From Halochromatium sp. (lineage in GTDB: Bacteria; Pseudomonadota; Gammaproteobacteria; Chromatiales; Chromatiaceae): DNA of 39,952 nt. Positions within the stretch are counted from its first letter, which is position 1. Every line of letters starts with the position of its first letter. The DNA lies in the NCBI GenBank assembly GCA_010912705.1, contig POWB01000022.1, forward strand, positions 1 through 39,952, read 5' to 3'. Both the position numbers and the translations under genes were made by a program. Shown here piece after piece: positions 15,704-23,416 of this stretch. Below the pieces are notes generated by a model. It was not told the DNA's origin. It saw nothing but the letters and a program-made list of their open reading frames with translations, and searched no databases.

Positions 15704-15747
15704 TGTCAGTTTAGCTTGACGCGATAAAATGTCAACAAAACTTAACA
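15704..15747 (-). promoter_or_regulatory. Composite PpsR/CrtJ-type promoter of pucBA pair 3 and downstream genes
   Basis: The -35-side box at 15730-15747 (TGTCAACAAAACTTAACA) is a perfect TGT-N12-ACA; the -10-side box at 15704-15721 ends ACG instead of ACA. TTGACA (15735-15730) and TAAACT (15713-15708) are 16 bases apart on the minus strand. It is the only recognised promoter before the P450, methyltransferase and dxs genes. Confidence 0.82.
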
Positions 15748-16022
15748 GTGGCTCTTTCTTTGCGCCTCTGCGCGAGCCTCTTCTTGCCACGTCACAACAT
15801 CACGCGACATCATGTCGAGGCCGCACCCCGTCTTGGTTGGTGTTAAGCTGAAGATAACAAAGGTTTTGTGCCGCCACTTGAGGGGAGTCTTAAATGAGAT
15901 CAGGGTTGCTGATGTTTCTGGTCGACATCGTAGTCGTCGGAGGCGTTGCACGATCCCGATCATCCAGAACACCCGGAAGAACACCCGGAATAGGGATTCA
16001 TAACCGCTTGCAATGCTCTGAG
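15748..16022. other. Gap without a recognisable gene, below an orphan promoter
   Basis: An 80-codon minus frame (15984-15742, GTG start) has no antenna features and an odd composition, so I do not call it. A short direct repeat (ACACCCGGAAGA, near 15968-15990) is present. The stretch 15749-15777 resembles common TTTGCGCCTCTGCGCG-type intergenic repeats. Nothing here looks like a pucB gene. Confidence 0.5.
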
Positions 16023-16066
16023 TGTTAGTTTAACCTGACGTTCGCCTGTGTCAATTTTTATTTACA
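16023..16066 (-). promoter_or_regulatory. Orphan composite PpsR/CrtJ-type promoter
   Basis: Box 16049-16066 (TGTCAATTTTTATTTACA) is a perfect TGT-N12-ACA, and box 16023-16040 (TGTTAGTTTAACCTGACG) has one mismatch. The spacing of eight bases, TTGACA (16054-16049) and TAAACT (16032-16027) 16 bases apart, exactly match the puc promoters. It points leftward, yet no gene is recognised before the pair-3 promoter 280 bases on. It may be a second upstream promoter for pair 3, serve a small RNA, or be what remains of a lost puc pair. Confidence 0.8.
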
Positions 16067-16207
16067 CAGCATCAAAAAGGTTTTTCCAGCCGGCGATGTT
16101 GGCGAGCTGGGGAAGGTAGTTCCCTATAAGGGGCTGCCGGTCTCGCTCCTGATGTCATCACAGGGGCAACCTATTCAACAATGGCGTTGAGCTGCAGGAG
16201 TTTCGAC

Positions 16208-16396
16208 ATGAGCATGACTAAAAACATTGGCGACACGGACCGTAATATCCGTTTCGCTGCCGGCGTTGCGATCGCGCTTTGGGGCCTGATCGATCATAAC
16301 CTACTGGGCCTGATCGGTCTGGCTCTGGCTGGTACCGCTTATCTGCGTTCGTGCCCGGTCTATACTGCCTTCAATATGAACACCCTCGGGAAGTAG
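16208..16396 (+). CDS. Small DUF2892/YgaP-like inner-membrane protein
   Basis: The 62-residue product starts MSMTKNIGDTDRNIRFAAG, the hallmark of the YgaP-type DUF2892 family, followed by two hydrophobic segments (VAIALWGLI and LLGLIGLALAGTAYL) and the CPVY block near the end. The start at 16208 has GCAGGAG eight bases upstream; an in-frame ATG at 16181 is less likely. Family members often accompany rhodanese or sulfur-transfer genes, which would fit a sulfur oxidiser, but no such partner is adjacent. A TATAAG sequence at 16125-16130 lacks a clear -35. Confidence 0.82.
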   Translation: MSMTKNIGDTDRNIRFAAGVAIALWGLIDHNLLGLIGLALAGTAYLRSCPVYTAFNMNTLGK

Positions 16397-16799
16397 GGGC
16401 AGGGCGATTTTCGTCGACGGGTGCAACCTGCTGAGCGCGCCGACCGACGCTGGAGTGGGCTACCACCCGCAGGCCATGAAACGACGTCCGTAGGCAAGGC
16501 GGTGCTCACAGGCGTAGGCTGATCAGGGCAACCATCCCGTTGAAACGCCACCGCCTGAGAGACCGCCTTCTATACAGGTCCACGCTCACCAGCCATGGCC
16601 CCCCAACTGATCGAGCAGATGCAAGCGCTCGTCAGTTTCGTTGAAGCTATTCGCCACGGGGCGTGATCGACGTCGACCGCCGTGCGAGCAGTGATGCCAC
16701 GCATATGGATCTTGGTCCGAATCCGGATCAGGCGAGCCCGGCGGACGATGCAAGCACGACTGCTGGATCAGCTTTGCTAGTGACAATTAATGGTCGATG
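16397..16799. other. Non-coding gap before the bch operon
   Basis: About 400 bases without a credible gene on either strand. I saw no RNA gene and no terminator with a T-run for the small membrane protein gene. The right end passes into the bchC promoter. Confidence 0.5.
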
Positions 16800-16843
16800 T
16801 GTAAATTTTTCTTGACAGGATGGGTAGTCAAGCTAGACTGACA
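16800..16843 (+). promoter_or_regulatory. Composite PpsR/CrtJ-type promoter of bchCXYZ
   Basis: Box 16800-16817 (TGTAAATTTTTCTTGACA) is perfect; box 16826-16843 (AGTCAAGCTAGACTGACA) differs at one base. TTGACA (16812-16817) and TAGACT (16834-16839) have a 16-base spacer. This is the plus-strand mirror of the puc promoters, with TAGACT instead of TAAACT as -10. Confidence 0.84.
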
Positions 16844-16959
16844 CTCGACTGCGAGTTGTCTTTTTTGATGGACTTGTTGATGGACTCTATGTTTGCCAAA
16901 GTCCGCCGCCGACCGAGCCAGTACGCATTGTAACGCATCTTGTGACCGCTTCTGCTGAC

Positions 16960-17904
16960 ATGTCTGCCTTCGCCGTCGTCCTCGATCAACCGCGGCAGCT
17001 CGCGCTGAAACGCTTGGAGCTAACGCCGGCTGGTAATGCCGACTGCGTCGTAGACATCGATTTTAGCGGTATCAGCACAGGTACCGAGAGACTGCTTTGG
17101 ACGGGCCGCATGCCGCCGTTTCCTGGCATGGGCTATCCGTTGGTGCCGGGTTATGAGTCGGTTGGGCGAGTGATCAAGGCCGGCGTCGACAGCGGTCGCA
17201 GCGAGGGCGAGCTTGTGTTCGTGCCCGGCGCGCGCTGCTATGGCGACGTAAATGGCCTGTTCGGTGGCGCCGCGTCGCGGGTCGTGGTACCCGGCGCGCG
17301 GCTGCTGCCGATTCCGGATGACCTGGGCGAGCAGGGTGTGTTGATGGCGTTGGCGGCGACCGCTCACCACGCCATCGCCGGTAGCGGCAAGACCTGCCCG
17401 GATCTCATTATCGGCCATGGTGTGCTCGGGAGACTGCTGGCGCGGGTCGCCATCGCCTTGGGCGCGCAGTCGCCGGTGGTCTGGGAGACAAACCCGCAGC
17501 GCGCCCAGGGTGCGTTTGGCTATGATGTGGTCGACCCGCAGACCGACAGCCGCACTGATTACCCGGTTATTTGCGACGTGAGTGGCGACAGCGCGCTACT
17601 GAATCAGCTGATTGCACGCCTGGCGCGCGGTGGCGAGATCGTGCTGGCTGGCTTCTACGAGGCGCCACTCGCGTTCGACTTCCCGCCCGCGTTCATGCGC
17701 GAGCTGCGCCTGCGCGTCGCAGCTGAATTCCGCGAGCCGGATCTGATTGCGGTGCGGGGGCTGATCGAGGCCGGAACGCTCTCTTTAGAGGGGCTGATCA
17801 CACATCGCTATGCCGCTACCGACGCGGCGACCGCTTACGAGACGGCCTTCGATGATCCGACCTGCCTGAAGATGGTTCTCGATTGGAGAGGAATGAATGG
17901 CTAA
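16960..17904 (+). CDS. bchC: Bacteriochlorophyllide dehydrogenase BchC
   Basis: BchC oxidises the 3-(1-hydroxyethyl) group to the 3-acetyl group of bacteriochlorophyllide, a late step of bacteriochlorophyll a synthesis. It belongs to the zinc-alcohol-dehydrogenase-like fold. The GISTGTERLLWTGRMPPFPGM and GYPLVPGYESVG blocks near the N-terminus are diagnostic, with the nucleotide-binding region near LIIGHGVLGRLLA. I use ATG 16960 (MSAFAVVLDQP), which matches the family N-terminus; a GTG at 16942 would add six residues. Neither has a good ribosome site. The gene overlaps bchX by eight bases. Confidence 0.95.
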   Translation: MSAFAVVLDQPRQLALKRLELTPAGNADCVVDIDFSGISTGTERLLWTGRMPPFPGMGYPLVPGYESVGRVIKAGVDSGRSEGELVFVPGARCYGDVNGLFGGAASRVVVPGARLLPIPDDLGEQGVLMALAATAHHAIAGSGKTCPDLIIGHGVLGRLLARVAIALGAQSPVVWETNPQRAQGAFGYDVVDPQTDSRTDYPVICDVSGDSALLNQLIARLARGGEIVLAGFYEAPLAFDFPPAFMRELRLRVAAEFREPDLIAVRGLIEAGTLSLEGLITHRYAATDAATAYETAFDDPTCLKMVLDWRGMNG

Positions 17905-18889
17905 CGCCTCCGCTATGTCTGCTGCTGTGAACGTTGGTTTGCCTGAGCAATCGGTGGCCGTCTCAAGTGCATCACCGGCGCTCAAACAGACCCAGATTAT
18001 CGCGATCTACGGCAAGGGCGGCATTGGCAAGAGCTTCACGCTGGCAAACCTTTCGTACATGCTCGCGCAGCAGGGCAAGAAGGTGCTGCTGATCGGCTGT
18101 GACCCGAAGAGTGATACCACCACGCTGCTGTTTGGCGGCAAGGCCTGTCCGACCATCATCGAGACCTCGTCGAAAAAGAAGGCGGCCGGCGATCAGGTTG
18201 CCATCGGCGATGTCTGCTTCAAGCGTGATGGTGTCTTCGCCATGGAGCTCGGTGGCCCCGAGGTCGGCCGCGGTTGCGGTGGGCGTGGGATCATCCACGG
18301 TTTTGAGATCCTTGAGGGGCTCGGCTTCCACGAGTGGGATTTCGACTATGTCCTGCTCGACTTTCTCGGCGATGTGGTCTGCGGCGGCTTCGGCCTGCCG
18401 ATCGCCCGCGATATGTGTCAGAAGGTGATCGTGGTCGGCTCCAACGATCTGCAGTCGCTCTACGTGGCGAACAATGTCTGCTCCGCGGTCGAGTACTTCC
18501 GTGGTCTTGGCGGCAACGTCGGCGTTGCAGGCATCGTCATTAATAAGGATGACGGCACTGGTGAGGCGCAAGCCTGGGCGAAGAAGGTCGGCATTCCGGT
18601 GCTGGCATCGATCCCCGCCGATGATGACATCCGGCGCAAGAGCGCGGCCTATCAGATCGTTGGCATGCCCGGTGGCACCTGGGCGCCCCTGTTCGAGGAA
18701 CTCGGCGTTAATGCGGCTGAGGCGCCGCCGCTGCAAACCAACCCCTTGAGTCAGGATGAACTGCTCAATCTGTTCTCGAGTGATGCGGTTGGACGCGACG
18801 TGGTGCTCGAGCCGGCGACCATCGAGGACATGTGCCCTGCAGGCAGTCTCGATAAGCCGTCGCTTGAAGTCATCTACGACGAGGCTTGA
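17897..18889 (+). CDS. bchX: Chlorophyllide reductase iron protein BchX
   Basis: BchX is the ATP-driven NifH-like electron donor of chlorophyllide a reductase, which reduces ring B on the way to bacteriochlorophyll. The 330-residue protein has the P-loop GKGGIGKS (residues 39-46), the switch region GCDPKSDTTTLLF, the [4Fe-4S]-ligand Cys regions GPEVGRGCGGRGI and VVCGGFGLPIARD, in the right order. The N-terminal 30 residues before the P-loop strand are a variable, Ala/Ser-rich leader. It overlaps bchC by eight bases and is followed by bchY after 80 bases, so the four bch genes form one operon. Confidence 0.97.
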   Translation: MANASAMSAAVNVGLPEQSVAVSSASPALKQTQIIAIYGKGGIGKSFTLANLSYMLAQQGKKVLLIGCDPKSDTTTLLFGGKACPTIIETSSKKKAAGDQVAIGDVCFKRDGVFAMELGGPEVGRGCGGRGIIHGFEILEGLGFHEWDFDYVLLDFLGDVVCGGFGLPIARDMCQKVIVVGSNDLQSLYVANNVCSAVEYFRGLGGNVGVAGIVINKDDGTGEAQAWAKKVGIPVLASIPADDDIRRKSAAYQIVGMPGGTWAPLFEELGVNAAEAPPLQTNPLSQDELLNLFSSDAVGRDVVLEPATIEDMCPAGSLDKPSLEVIYDEA

Positions 18890-18969
18890 GATCGTCTCAA
18901 GTCGGCAGCTTCTGAGCCCAAGAGCCTCGACGCGCAAGCAACTATGTATCAACAGAGTCTTTGGTTCCA

Positions 18970-20487
18970 ATGAGCGATGACGTGACGCTCACTCGCGAGG
19001 GGCACGGCTGCCATGCCGATGCCGATGAATTGCGTCGAGCCGCAGAAGCGGCGGGTAACAGCGATCTGCTGCAGCGCTTGGCGACCGACTATCCAGCCGG
19101 CCCCCATGATCAGCCGCAAACGATGTGTCCGGCCTTTGGGTCTCTGCGCGTCGGTTTGCGTATGCGGCGTACCGCCTCCGTCCTCTGCGGCTCGGCCTGC
19201 TGTGTCTATGGGCTGAGCTTCACCTCGCACTTCTACGGTGCGCGGCGCAGCGTCGGCTACGTCCCTTTTGATTCCGAGACGCTGGTCACCGGTAAGCTGT
19301 TCGAGGACGTGCGCGAGGCCGTTCAGCAGCTCTCCGATCCAAGCAAGTACGACGCAGTCGTAGTGATGAACCTCTGCGTACCGACCGCCTCCGGGGTGCC
19401 GCTGCGGTTGCTGCCAAAGTCGCAGAACGGCGTGCGCGTCATCGGTATCGATGTGCCGGGCTTTGGTGTGCCAACTCATGCCGAGGCCAAGGATGTGCTC
19501 GCCAGCGCCATGCTGCGTTATGCGCGCGGCGAGGCGGAGCAGGGGCCGGTGCAGGCGCCCCGCGGAGGGCGTAGCGAGCGACCGACGGTGACCTTGCTCG
19601 GCGAGATGTTCCCGGCTGATCCGGTCGGTATCGGCGCTATGCTCGCCCCGCTGGGTCTGGCAACCGGACCGGTGGTGCCGACGCGCGAGTGGCGTGAGCT
19701 CTATGCCGCGCTCGATTGCGCGGCTGTTGCTGCCATCCATCCGTATTACACGGCATCGATCCGTGAGTTCCAGAAGGCCGGTCGCGCGGTGGTTGGCTCG
19801 GCACCGGTCGGCTATGACGGCACCGCGGCCTGGCTCGATGCGATTGGCAAGGCCTGCAACGTCGCTGAAGACAAGATCGCAGCCGCCAAGAATGCCTTCT
19901 TGCCGGCGATCAAAGGGGCCATGTCCAAGGCGCCGATTAACGGCACCATCACGGTCTCTGGCTACGAGGGCTCGGAGCTGCTGGTGGCGCGCTTGCTGAT
20001 CGAGAGTGGGGCACGGGTGCCTTATGTTGGTACTGCGACGCCGCGCACGCCCTGGTCTGACGCTGATCGGGAATGGCTTGAGTCCAAAGGCGTGGTGATC
20101 CAATTCCGTGCCGCCCTCGAGCAAGACAAGGCGGCGGTCGATGCGGTGAAGCCGGACCTGGCGATCGGCACCACGCCGGTGGTCCAGTATGCAAAAGAGC
20201 AGTCGATCCCGTCGCTCTATTTCACCAACCTGATCTCGGCGCGACCGCTGATGGGGCCGGCTGGTGCCGGCTCGCTGGCGCAGGTGGTGAACGCCGCACT
20301 GGCCAGTCAGGCCCGTTTCGATCGGATGACGGCCTTCTTCGCTGGCGTTGGCGAAGACGAGACCGCTGGGGTCTGGGATAAGCAGCCGAGCCCGCACAAG
20401 AGCCCAAGAGCAGGAGCAGGAGCAGGCTCGGGCTCGAGTAAGCCGGTGCCTAAGGGCAAGGCGGCCGGTTCGGGAGGGCAGGGCTGA
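18970..20487 (+). CDS. bchY: Chlorophyllide reductase subunit BchY
   Basis: BchY is the NifD-like half of the catalytic component of chlorophyllide reductase. Family blocks seen are [39 protein letters not shown] (Cys ligands of the cluster shared with BchZ) and [19 protein letters not shown] near the end. The start at ATG 18970 ([13 protein letters not shown]) has only a weak ribosome site. The last ~32 residues are a low-complexity Ser/Gly/Ala/Lys tail (GAGAGSGSS region) that I do not expect in most BchY proteins. Stop and bchZ start overlap as TGATG. Confidence 0.97.
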   Translation: MSDDVTLTREGHGCHADADELRRAAEAAGNSDLLQRLATDYPAGPHDQPQTMCPAFGSLRVGLRMRRTASVLCGSACCVYGLSFTSHFYGARRSVGYVPFDSETLVTGKLFEDVREAVQQLSDPSKYDAVVVMNLCVPTASGVPLRLLPKSQNGVRVIGIDVPGFGVPTHAEAKDVLASAMLRYARGEAEQGPVQAPRGGRSERPTVTLLGEMFPADPVGIGAMLAPLGLATGPVVPTREWRELYAALDCAAVAAIHPYYTASIREFQKAGRAVVGSAPVGYDGTAAWLDAIGKACNVAEDKIAAAKNAFLPAIKGAMSKAPINGTITVSGYEGSELLVARLLIESGARVPYVGTATPRTPWSDADREWLESKGVVIQFRAALEQDKAAVDAVKPDLAIGTTPVVQYAKEQSIPSLYFTNLISARPLMGPAGAGSLAQVVNAALASQARFDRMTAFFAGVGEDETAGVWDKQPSPHKSPRAGAGAGSGSSKPVPKGKAAGSGGQG

Positions 20488-21983
20488 TGCTGATCCAAGA
20501 TCTCGATCGCGCTGGCGGCTACTGGGGCTCAGTCTATGTGTTCACAGCGGTCAAAGGCCTGTCGGTGATCATCGACGGTCCCGTCGGCTGCGAAAACCTG
20601 CCGGTCACAGCGGTGCTGCACTACACCGATGCGCTGCCGCCGCATGAGCTACCAGTTGTGGTTACCGGGCTTGGTGAGCAGGAGCTAGGTCAGGATGGGA
20701 CCGAGAACGCGATGCGTCGCGCCTTCTCGACCCTCGACCCCGAGCAGCCAGCGGTTGTCGTCACCGGCAGCATCGCGGAGATGATTGGCGGAGGGGTGAC
20801 GCCATCCGGGACGCCAATCCAACGCTTCTTGCCGCGTACCATTGATGAAGACCAGTGGCAGAGTGCCGATCGTGCGATCGTCTGGCTCTGGAATCAGTAT
20901 GGCGCTGCGGCCGCTAAGAAGCGCGCTAAGGCCGCCAAGGCTAAGGCCAAACCGAAAACCGGCGGACAGCAAGGGCCTGAGCGAGACGCTAAGCCGCTGG
21001 TGAATATTATTGGCCCGATCTACGGGATGTTTAACACCTGGTCGGACCTGGCCGAGATCCGTCGGCTGATCGAGGGGATCGGCGCCGAGGTCAACATGAC
21101 CTTCCCGCTCAGTACGCATCTTGATGACATCCCGCGCCTGGCCGATGCCGAGGTCAATGTCTGCCTCTACCGTGAGTTCGGCCGCAAGCTCTGCGAGGCG
21201 CTCGAGAAGCCCTATCTGCAGGCGCCGATCGGGCTGCACAGCACTACCAGCTTCCTGCGCACACTAGGCGAGCTGCTGGGGCTGGACCCCGAGCCCTTTA
21301 TCGAGCGCGAGAAGCACACTACGATCAAGCCGATCTGGGATCTCTGGCGCTCGGTGACTCAGGATTTCTTCGGCACCGCGAGCTTTGGTATCGTCGCCAC
21401 CGAGACCTACACCCGTGGTGTGCGCCATTTCCTCGAAGAGGAGATGGGGCTACCCTGCAACTTTGCTGTGCCGCGCCGACCAGGCAAGAAGCCGGACAAC
21501 GATGCGGTGCGCGAGGCCGTTCACCAGCGCACGCCGCTGATCCTCTTTGGTGGCTACAACGAGCGCATGTACCTGGCTGAGATCGGCGGGCGCGCGGCCT
21601 TCATTCCCGCCTCGCTGCCTGGGACCATCATCCGGCGCCATACCGGTACGCCATTCATGGGCTATTCCGGCGCCACCTACCTGATCCAAGAGGTCTGCAA
21701 CGCGCTCTTCGACGCCTTGTTCAACATCCTGCCGCTCGGCACCGATCTCGACCAGGTCGAGGCGACGCCGTCGCGCATGCATCGTGAGCTTGCCTGGGAT
21801 ACCGATGCCCAGCGTTTGCTCGATGAGATCCTGGAGGCGACGCCGGTGCTGACCCGTATCTCGGCCGCTAAGCGGCTCCGCGATGCCGCTGAGCGCAGGG
21901 CGCGGGTCGCTGGCGAAGACTGCGTTAGCGCAGCAACGCTGCGTGAGACCAACGATCTTCTGACACGCAAACGCCCAGCCTAA
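20487..21983 (+). CDS. bchZ: Chlorophyllide reductase subunit BchZ
   Basis: BchZ is the NifK-like partner of BchY; the 498-residue protein completes the reductase with BchX. The N-terminal [20 protein letters not shown] block with the cluster Cys and the GLGEQELG stretch are typical, as is the [12 protein letters not shown] region. Between about residues 139 and 170 there is a Lys/Ala-rich insertion ([14 protein letters not shown]) ahead of NIIGPIYG, longer and more basic than I expect. It starts one base inside the bchY stop, so translation is coupled. It ends before hairpins and the puf promoter region. Confidence 0.97.
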   Translation: MLIQDLDRAGGYWGSVYVFTAVKGLSVIIDGPVGCENLPVTAVLHYTDALPPHELPVVVTGLGEQELGQDGTENAMRRAFSTLDPEQPAVVVTGSIAEMIGGGVTPSGTPIQRFLPRTIDEDQWQSADRAIVWLWNQYGAAAAKKRAKAAKAKAKPKTGGQQGPERDAKPLVNIIGPIYGMFNTWSDLAEIRRLIEGIGAEVNMTFPLSTHLDDIPRLADAEVNVCLYREFGRKLCEALEKPYLQAPIGLHSTTSFLRTLGELLGLDPEPFIEREKHTTIKPIWDLWRSVTQDFFGTASFGIVATETYTRGVRHFLEEEMGLPCNFAVPRRPGKKPDNDAVREAVHQRTPLILFGGYNERMYLAEIGGRAAFIPASLPGTIIRRHTGTPFMGYSGATYLIQEVCNALFDALFNILPLGTDLDQVEATPSRMHRELAWDTDAQRLLDEILEATPVLTRISAAKRLRDAAERRARVAGEDCVSAATLRETNDLLTRKRPA

Positions 21984-22034
21984 CGGCAGAGGACTTCGTT
22001 TGGACCGGCTCCCAAGGATGCCATCTCTTTCATG

Positions 22035-22082
22035 GCCGCATCAGCGGCTGGCTTAAGCTGCACCTGCAAGCTGCAGCATAAG
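22035..22082 (+). terminator. Two hairpins after bchZ
   Basis: GCCGC-ATCA-GCGGC (22035-22048) is followed by an imperfect 11-bp stem, CTTAAGCTGCA (22052-22062) with TGCAGCATAAG (22072-22082), one mismatch. They lie 52 bases past the bchZ stop. No U-run follows, so termination is possible but may be incomplete, letting bch transcripts run into puf. Confidence 0.5.
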
Positions 22083-22347
22083 TCTCCCTCGCGCTTCGCC
22101 GCTCACTCCTCCCTTTTCGCCTTTCGTCTGGCCCTATCGATAAAAATGCTGCTTAGGCGCCGATCCTAGGTAGCAACTTTGAATCGTCTTGCCCGCTCGG
22201 CGCTGAGCAGGCTAGACATCCAGCAAAACCGAGTCTTGTCAGTCAAAACATCGGCTTTGTTGGTCTGCCGTGGTCTGACGATCATGAAGAGCAACATGAG
22301 ATGGATCATACGGAACGCAGGCTGCCAACCTGTCCTGACAGTTGATG

Positions 22348-22391
22348 TGTAAGTTTTGCTTGACATAAGGCGTGGTCAGGCTAGACTGACA
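22348..22391 (+). promoter_or_regulatory. Composite PpsR/CrtJ-type promoter of the puf operon
   Basis: Box 22348-22365 (TGTAAGTTTTGCTTGACA) is perfect; box 22374-22391 (GGTCAGGCTAGACTGACA) differs at the first base. TTGACA (22360-22365) and TAGACT (22382-22387) have the 16-base spacer. It is almost the twin of the bchC promoter. Transcription would start near 22395, giving an unusually long leader of about 475 bases before pufB1. Confidence 0.84.
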
Positions 22392-22870
22392 CTTAACATT
22401 AGGGTGTCTCAAAGGACTTGTCTCCAGGCACCCAGCCATCGAGCCGATTGAGTCAGCACTGATTGCATCGTACGCCGTGAGCGCCTCGCCTGACATTTCC
22501 ATCGTCGCGGTTAAGCACCGTCTATCGCGGCAGCTTCTAGGTAGCTGGCCCAGGCTGAGGTTTGCAGGTTATGCGGGTGGCAAGCCTATGAAGCCAAGGA
22601 AGCGCTCATCAGGACACCTTTGCAAGGGTGCTCGAGTAAAAAGATCAGCTTGCGCGTGGATAGTAGGGCCTCTGATGGGCTGTCCACGCCTCTTTTTTGG
22701 ACTTAAGCGACGGCGGGCTGTGGCCCTCAATCGTGAGAGCCGAATGGGTATTCGCATGCTGCGGATGCCTGCAAGCGCTGCGGCAACAGCAGCCACGGCG
22801 TTTCTTGGTGACGCATACGTCATGCGCCAATGACCAAATGGTCGAGTTAGCAGAACCGGAGTGTAACCCA
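22392..22870 (+). other. Long untranslated leader of the puf operon
   Basis: About 480 bases separate the promoter from pufB1. An open frame (22477-22833, GTG start) reads through the terminator hairpin and has a strongly basic, unnatural composition, so I do not call it a gene. I do not recognise pufQ or a known riboswitch. An intrinsic terminator lies within (22654-22698). The last bases before pufB1 hold CCGGAG as a ribosome site. Confidence 0.6.
22654..22698 (+). terminator. Intrinsic terminator inside the puf leader
   Basis: GCGTGGA (22654-22660) pairs with TCCACGC (22683-22689), a 7-bp GC-rich stem around a 22-base loop that can pair further, followed directly by CTCTTTTTT. An AAAAAGA stretch upstream (22639-22645) makes the structure a possible terminator in both directions. 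It lies about 300 bases after the promoter and 173 before pufB1. It could end a leader RNA or act as an attenuator. Confidence 0.75.
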
Positions 22871-23014
22871 ATGGCAGACAACAAAAGCTTAACCGGATTG
22901 ACGGAAGAAGAGGCTCAAGAGTTCCACGGCATTTTTATGTCTAGCTTTAGTGCCTTTGTTGGGGTCGCGGCGTTTGCACATCTACTGGCTTGGTTCTGGC
23001 GTCCTTGGCTCTAA
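22871..23014 (+). CDS. pufB: LH1 antenna beta subunit 1
   Basis: This 47-residue core-antenna beta polypeptide has [17 protein letters not shown], one membrane helix with ligand His37 (AAFAHLLAW) and the terminal WRPWL block typical of LH1 beta chains. Two further copies (26709 and 27289) differ at only one and three positions. It opens the puf operon and is followed after 93 bases by pufA1. Upstream in-frame codons back to 22697 are not part of the gene, as MADNK is the family start. Confidence 0.97.
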   Translation: MADNKSLTGLTEEEAQEFHGIFMSSFSAFVGVAAFAHLLAWFWRPWL

Positions 23015-23107
23015 GCCAAGCCGATCGCCTGTACGACCTATCCCATATCATCGATGTCCTAGCATCGCCAATTCCTGCTTAACGGCAGAGTACTGGAGAA
23101 CGAAGTA

Positions 23108-23305
23108 ATGCAAAAAATCTACAAGATCTGGCTGCTTGTACAGCCAAGTATGGCCCTGATCGGCATGGCCAGCTTCCTGACCGTCCTGGCGCTGGCTATC
23201 CATTTGATTCTGCTCAGCACGAATGACTTTAACTGGCTAGAAGACGGTATCCCGGCCGTATCCGCTCAGGCGTCCGCAGTGCAGGTCGTCCCGCAGCAGA
23301 GTTAA
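23108..23305 (+). CDS. pufA: LH1 antenna alpha subunit 1 with Ca-binding-type motif
   Basis: The 65-residue alpha polypeptide has [14 protein letters not shown], one helix with the ligand His32, and after it [10 protein letters not shown]43-x2-D46-x-I48 fits the WxxDxI pattern reported for calcium-binding LH1 alpha chains of Chromatiaceae such as Allochromatium vinosum alpha1 and Thermochromatium. The two other alpha chains of this operon lack it. GGAGAACGAAGTA precedes the start with a good ribosome site. A hairpin between it and pufL may set the ratio of antenna to reaction centre. Confidence 0.97.
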   Translation: MQKIYKIWLLVQPSMALIGMASFLTVLALAIHLILLSTNDFNWLEDGIPAVSAQASAVQVVPQQS

Positions 23306-23332
23306 CAGGGCCTATCGGATGACGGTAGCGCG

Positions 23333-23349
23333 GGTGCCAGCATGGCACC
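23333..23349 (+). other. Intercistronic hairpin pufA1-pufL
   Basis: A perfect 7-bp stem GGTGCCA-GCA-TGGCACC. A second weaker hairpin (GGAGGGCGC with GCGCGTGCCTCC, about 23373-23397) lies before the pufL ribosome site AGAGGAAA. In Rhodobacter a stem-loop at this place protects pufBA mRNA and gives excess LH1 over reaction centre; the same role is inferred. Confidence 0.7.
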
Positions 23350-23416
23350 GCCTGCCGCCGATCTTGCTACGAGGAGGGCGCTTTAGCGCGTGCCTCCCCA
23401 GCAGAGGAAATCTTCA

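Noticed and set aside
15742..15984. 80-codon minus-strand frame below the orphan promoter
   Set aside because: No antenna signature, no ribosome site, reads across repeat-like sequence; treated as chance.
16360..16786. Short frames on the minus strand between the DUF2892-like gene and bchC
   Set aside because: No family features, poor codon pattern and no ribosome sites.
17972..18970. 332-codon open frame antisense to bchX
   Set aside because: bchX is certain on the other strand; the antisense frame is a codon-bias shadow.
18949..20397. 482-codon open frame antisense to bchY
   Set aside because: Shadow of the high-GC bchY gene; composition rich in Arg, Gln and His with no motif.
22477..22833. 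118-codon open frame in the puf leader
   Set aside because: It starts with GTG without a ribosome site, reads straight through the terminator hairpin and T-run, and has an unstructured, very basic composition.
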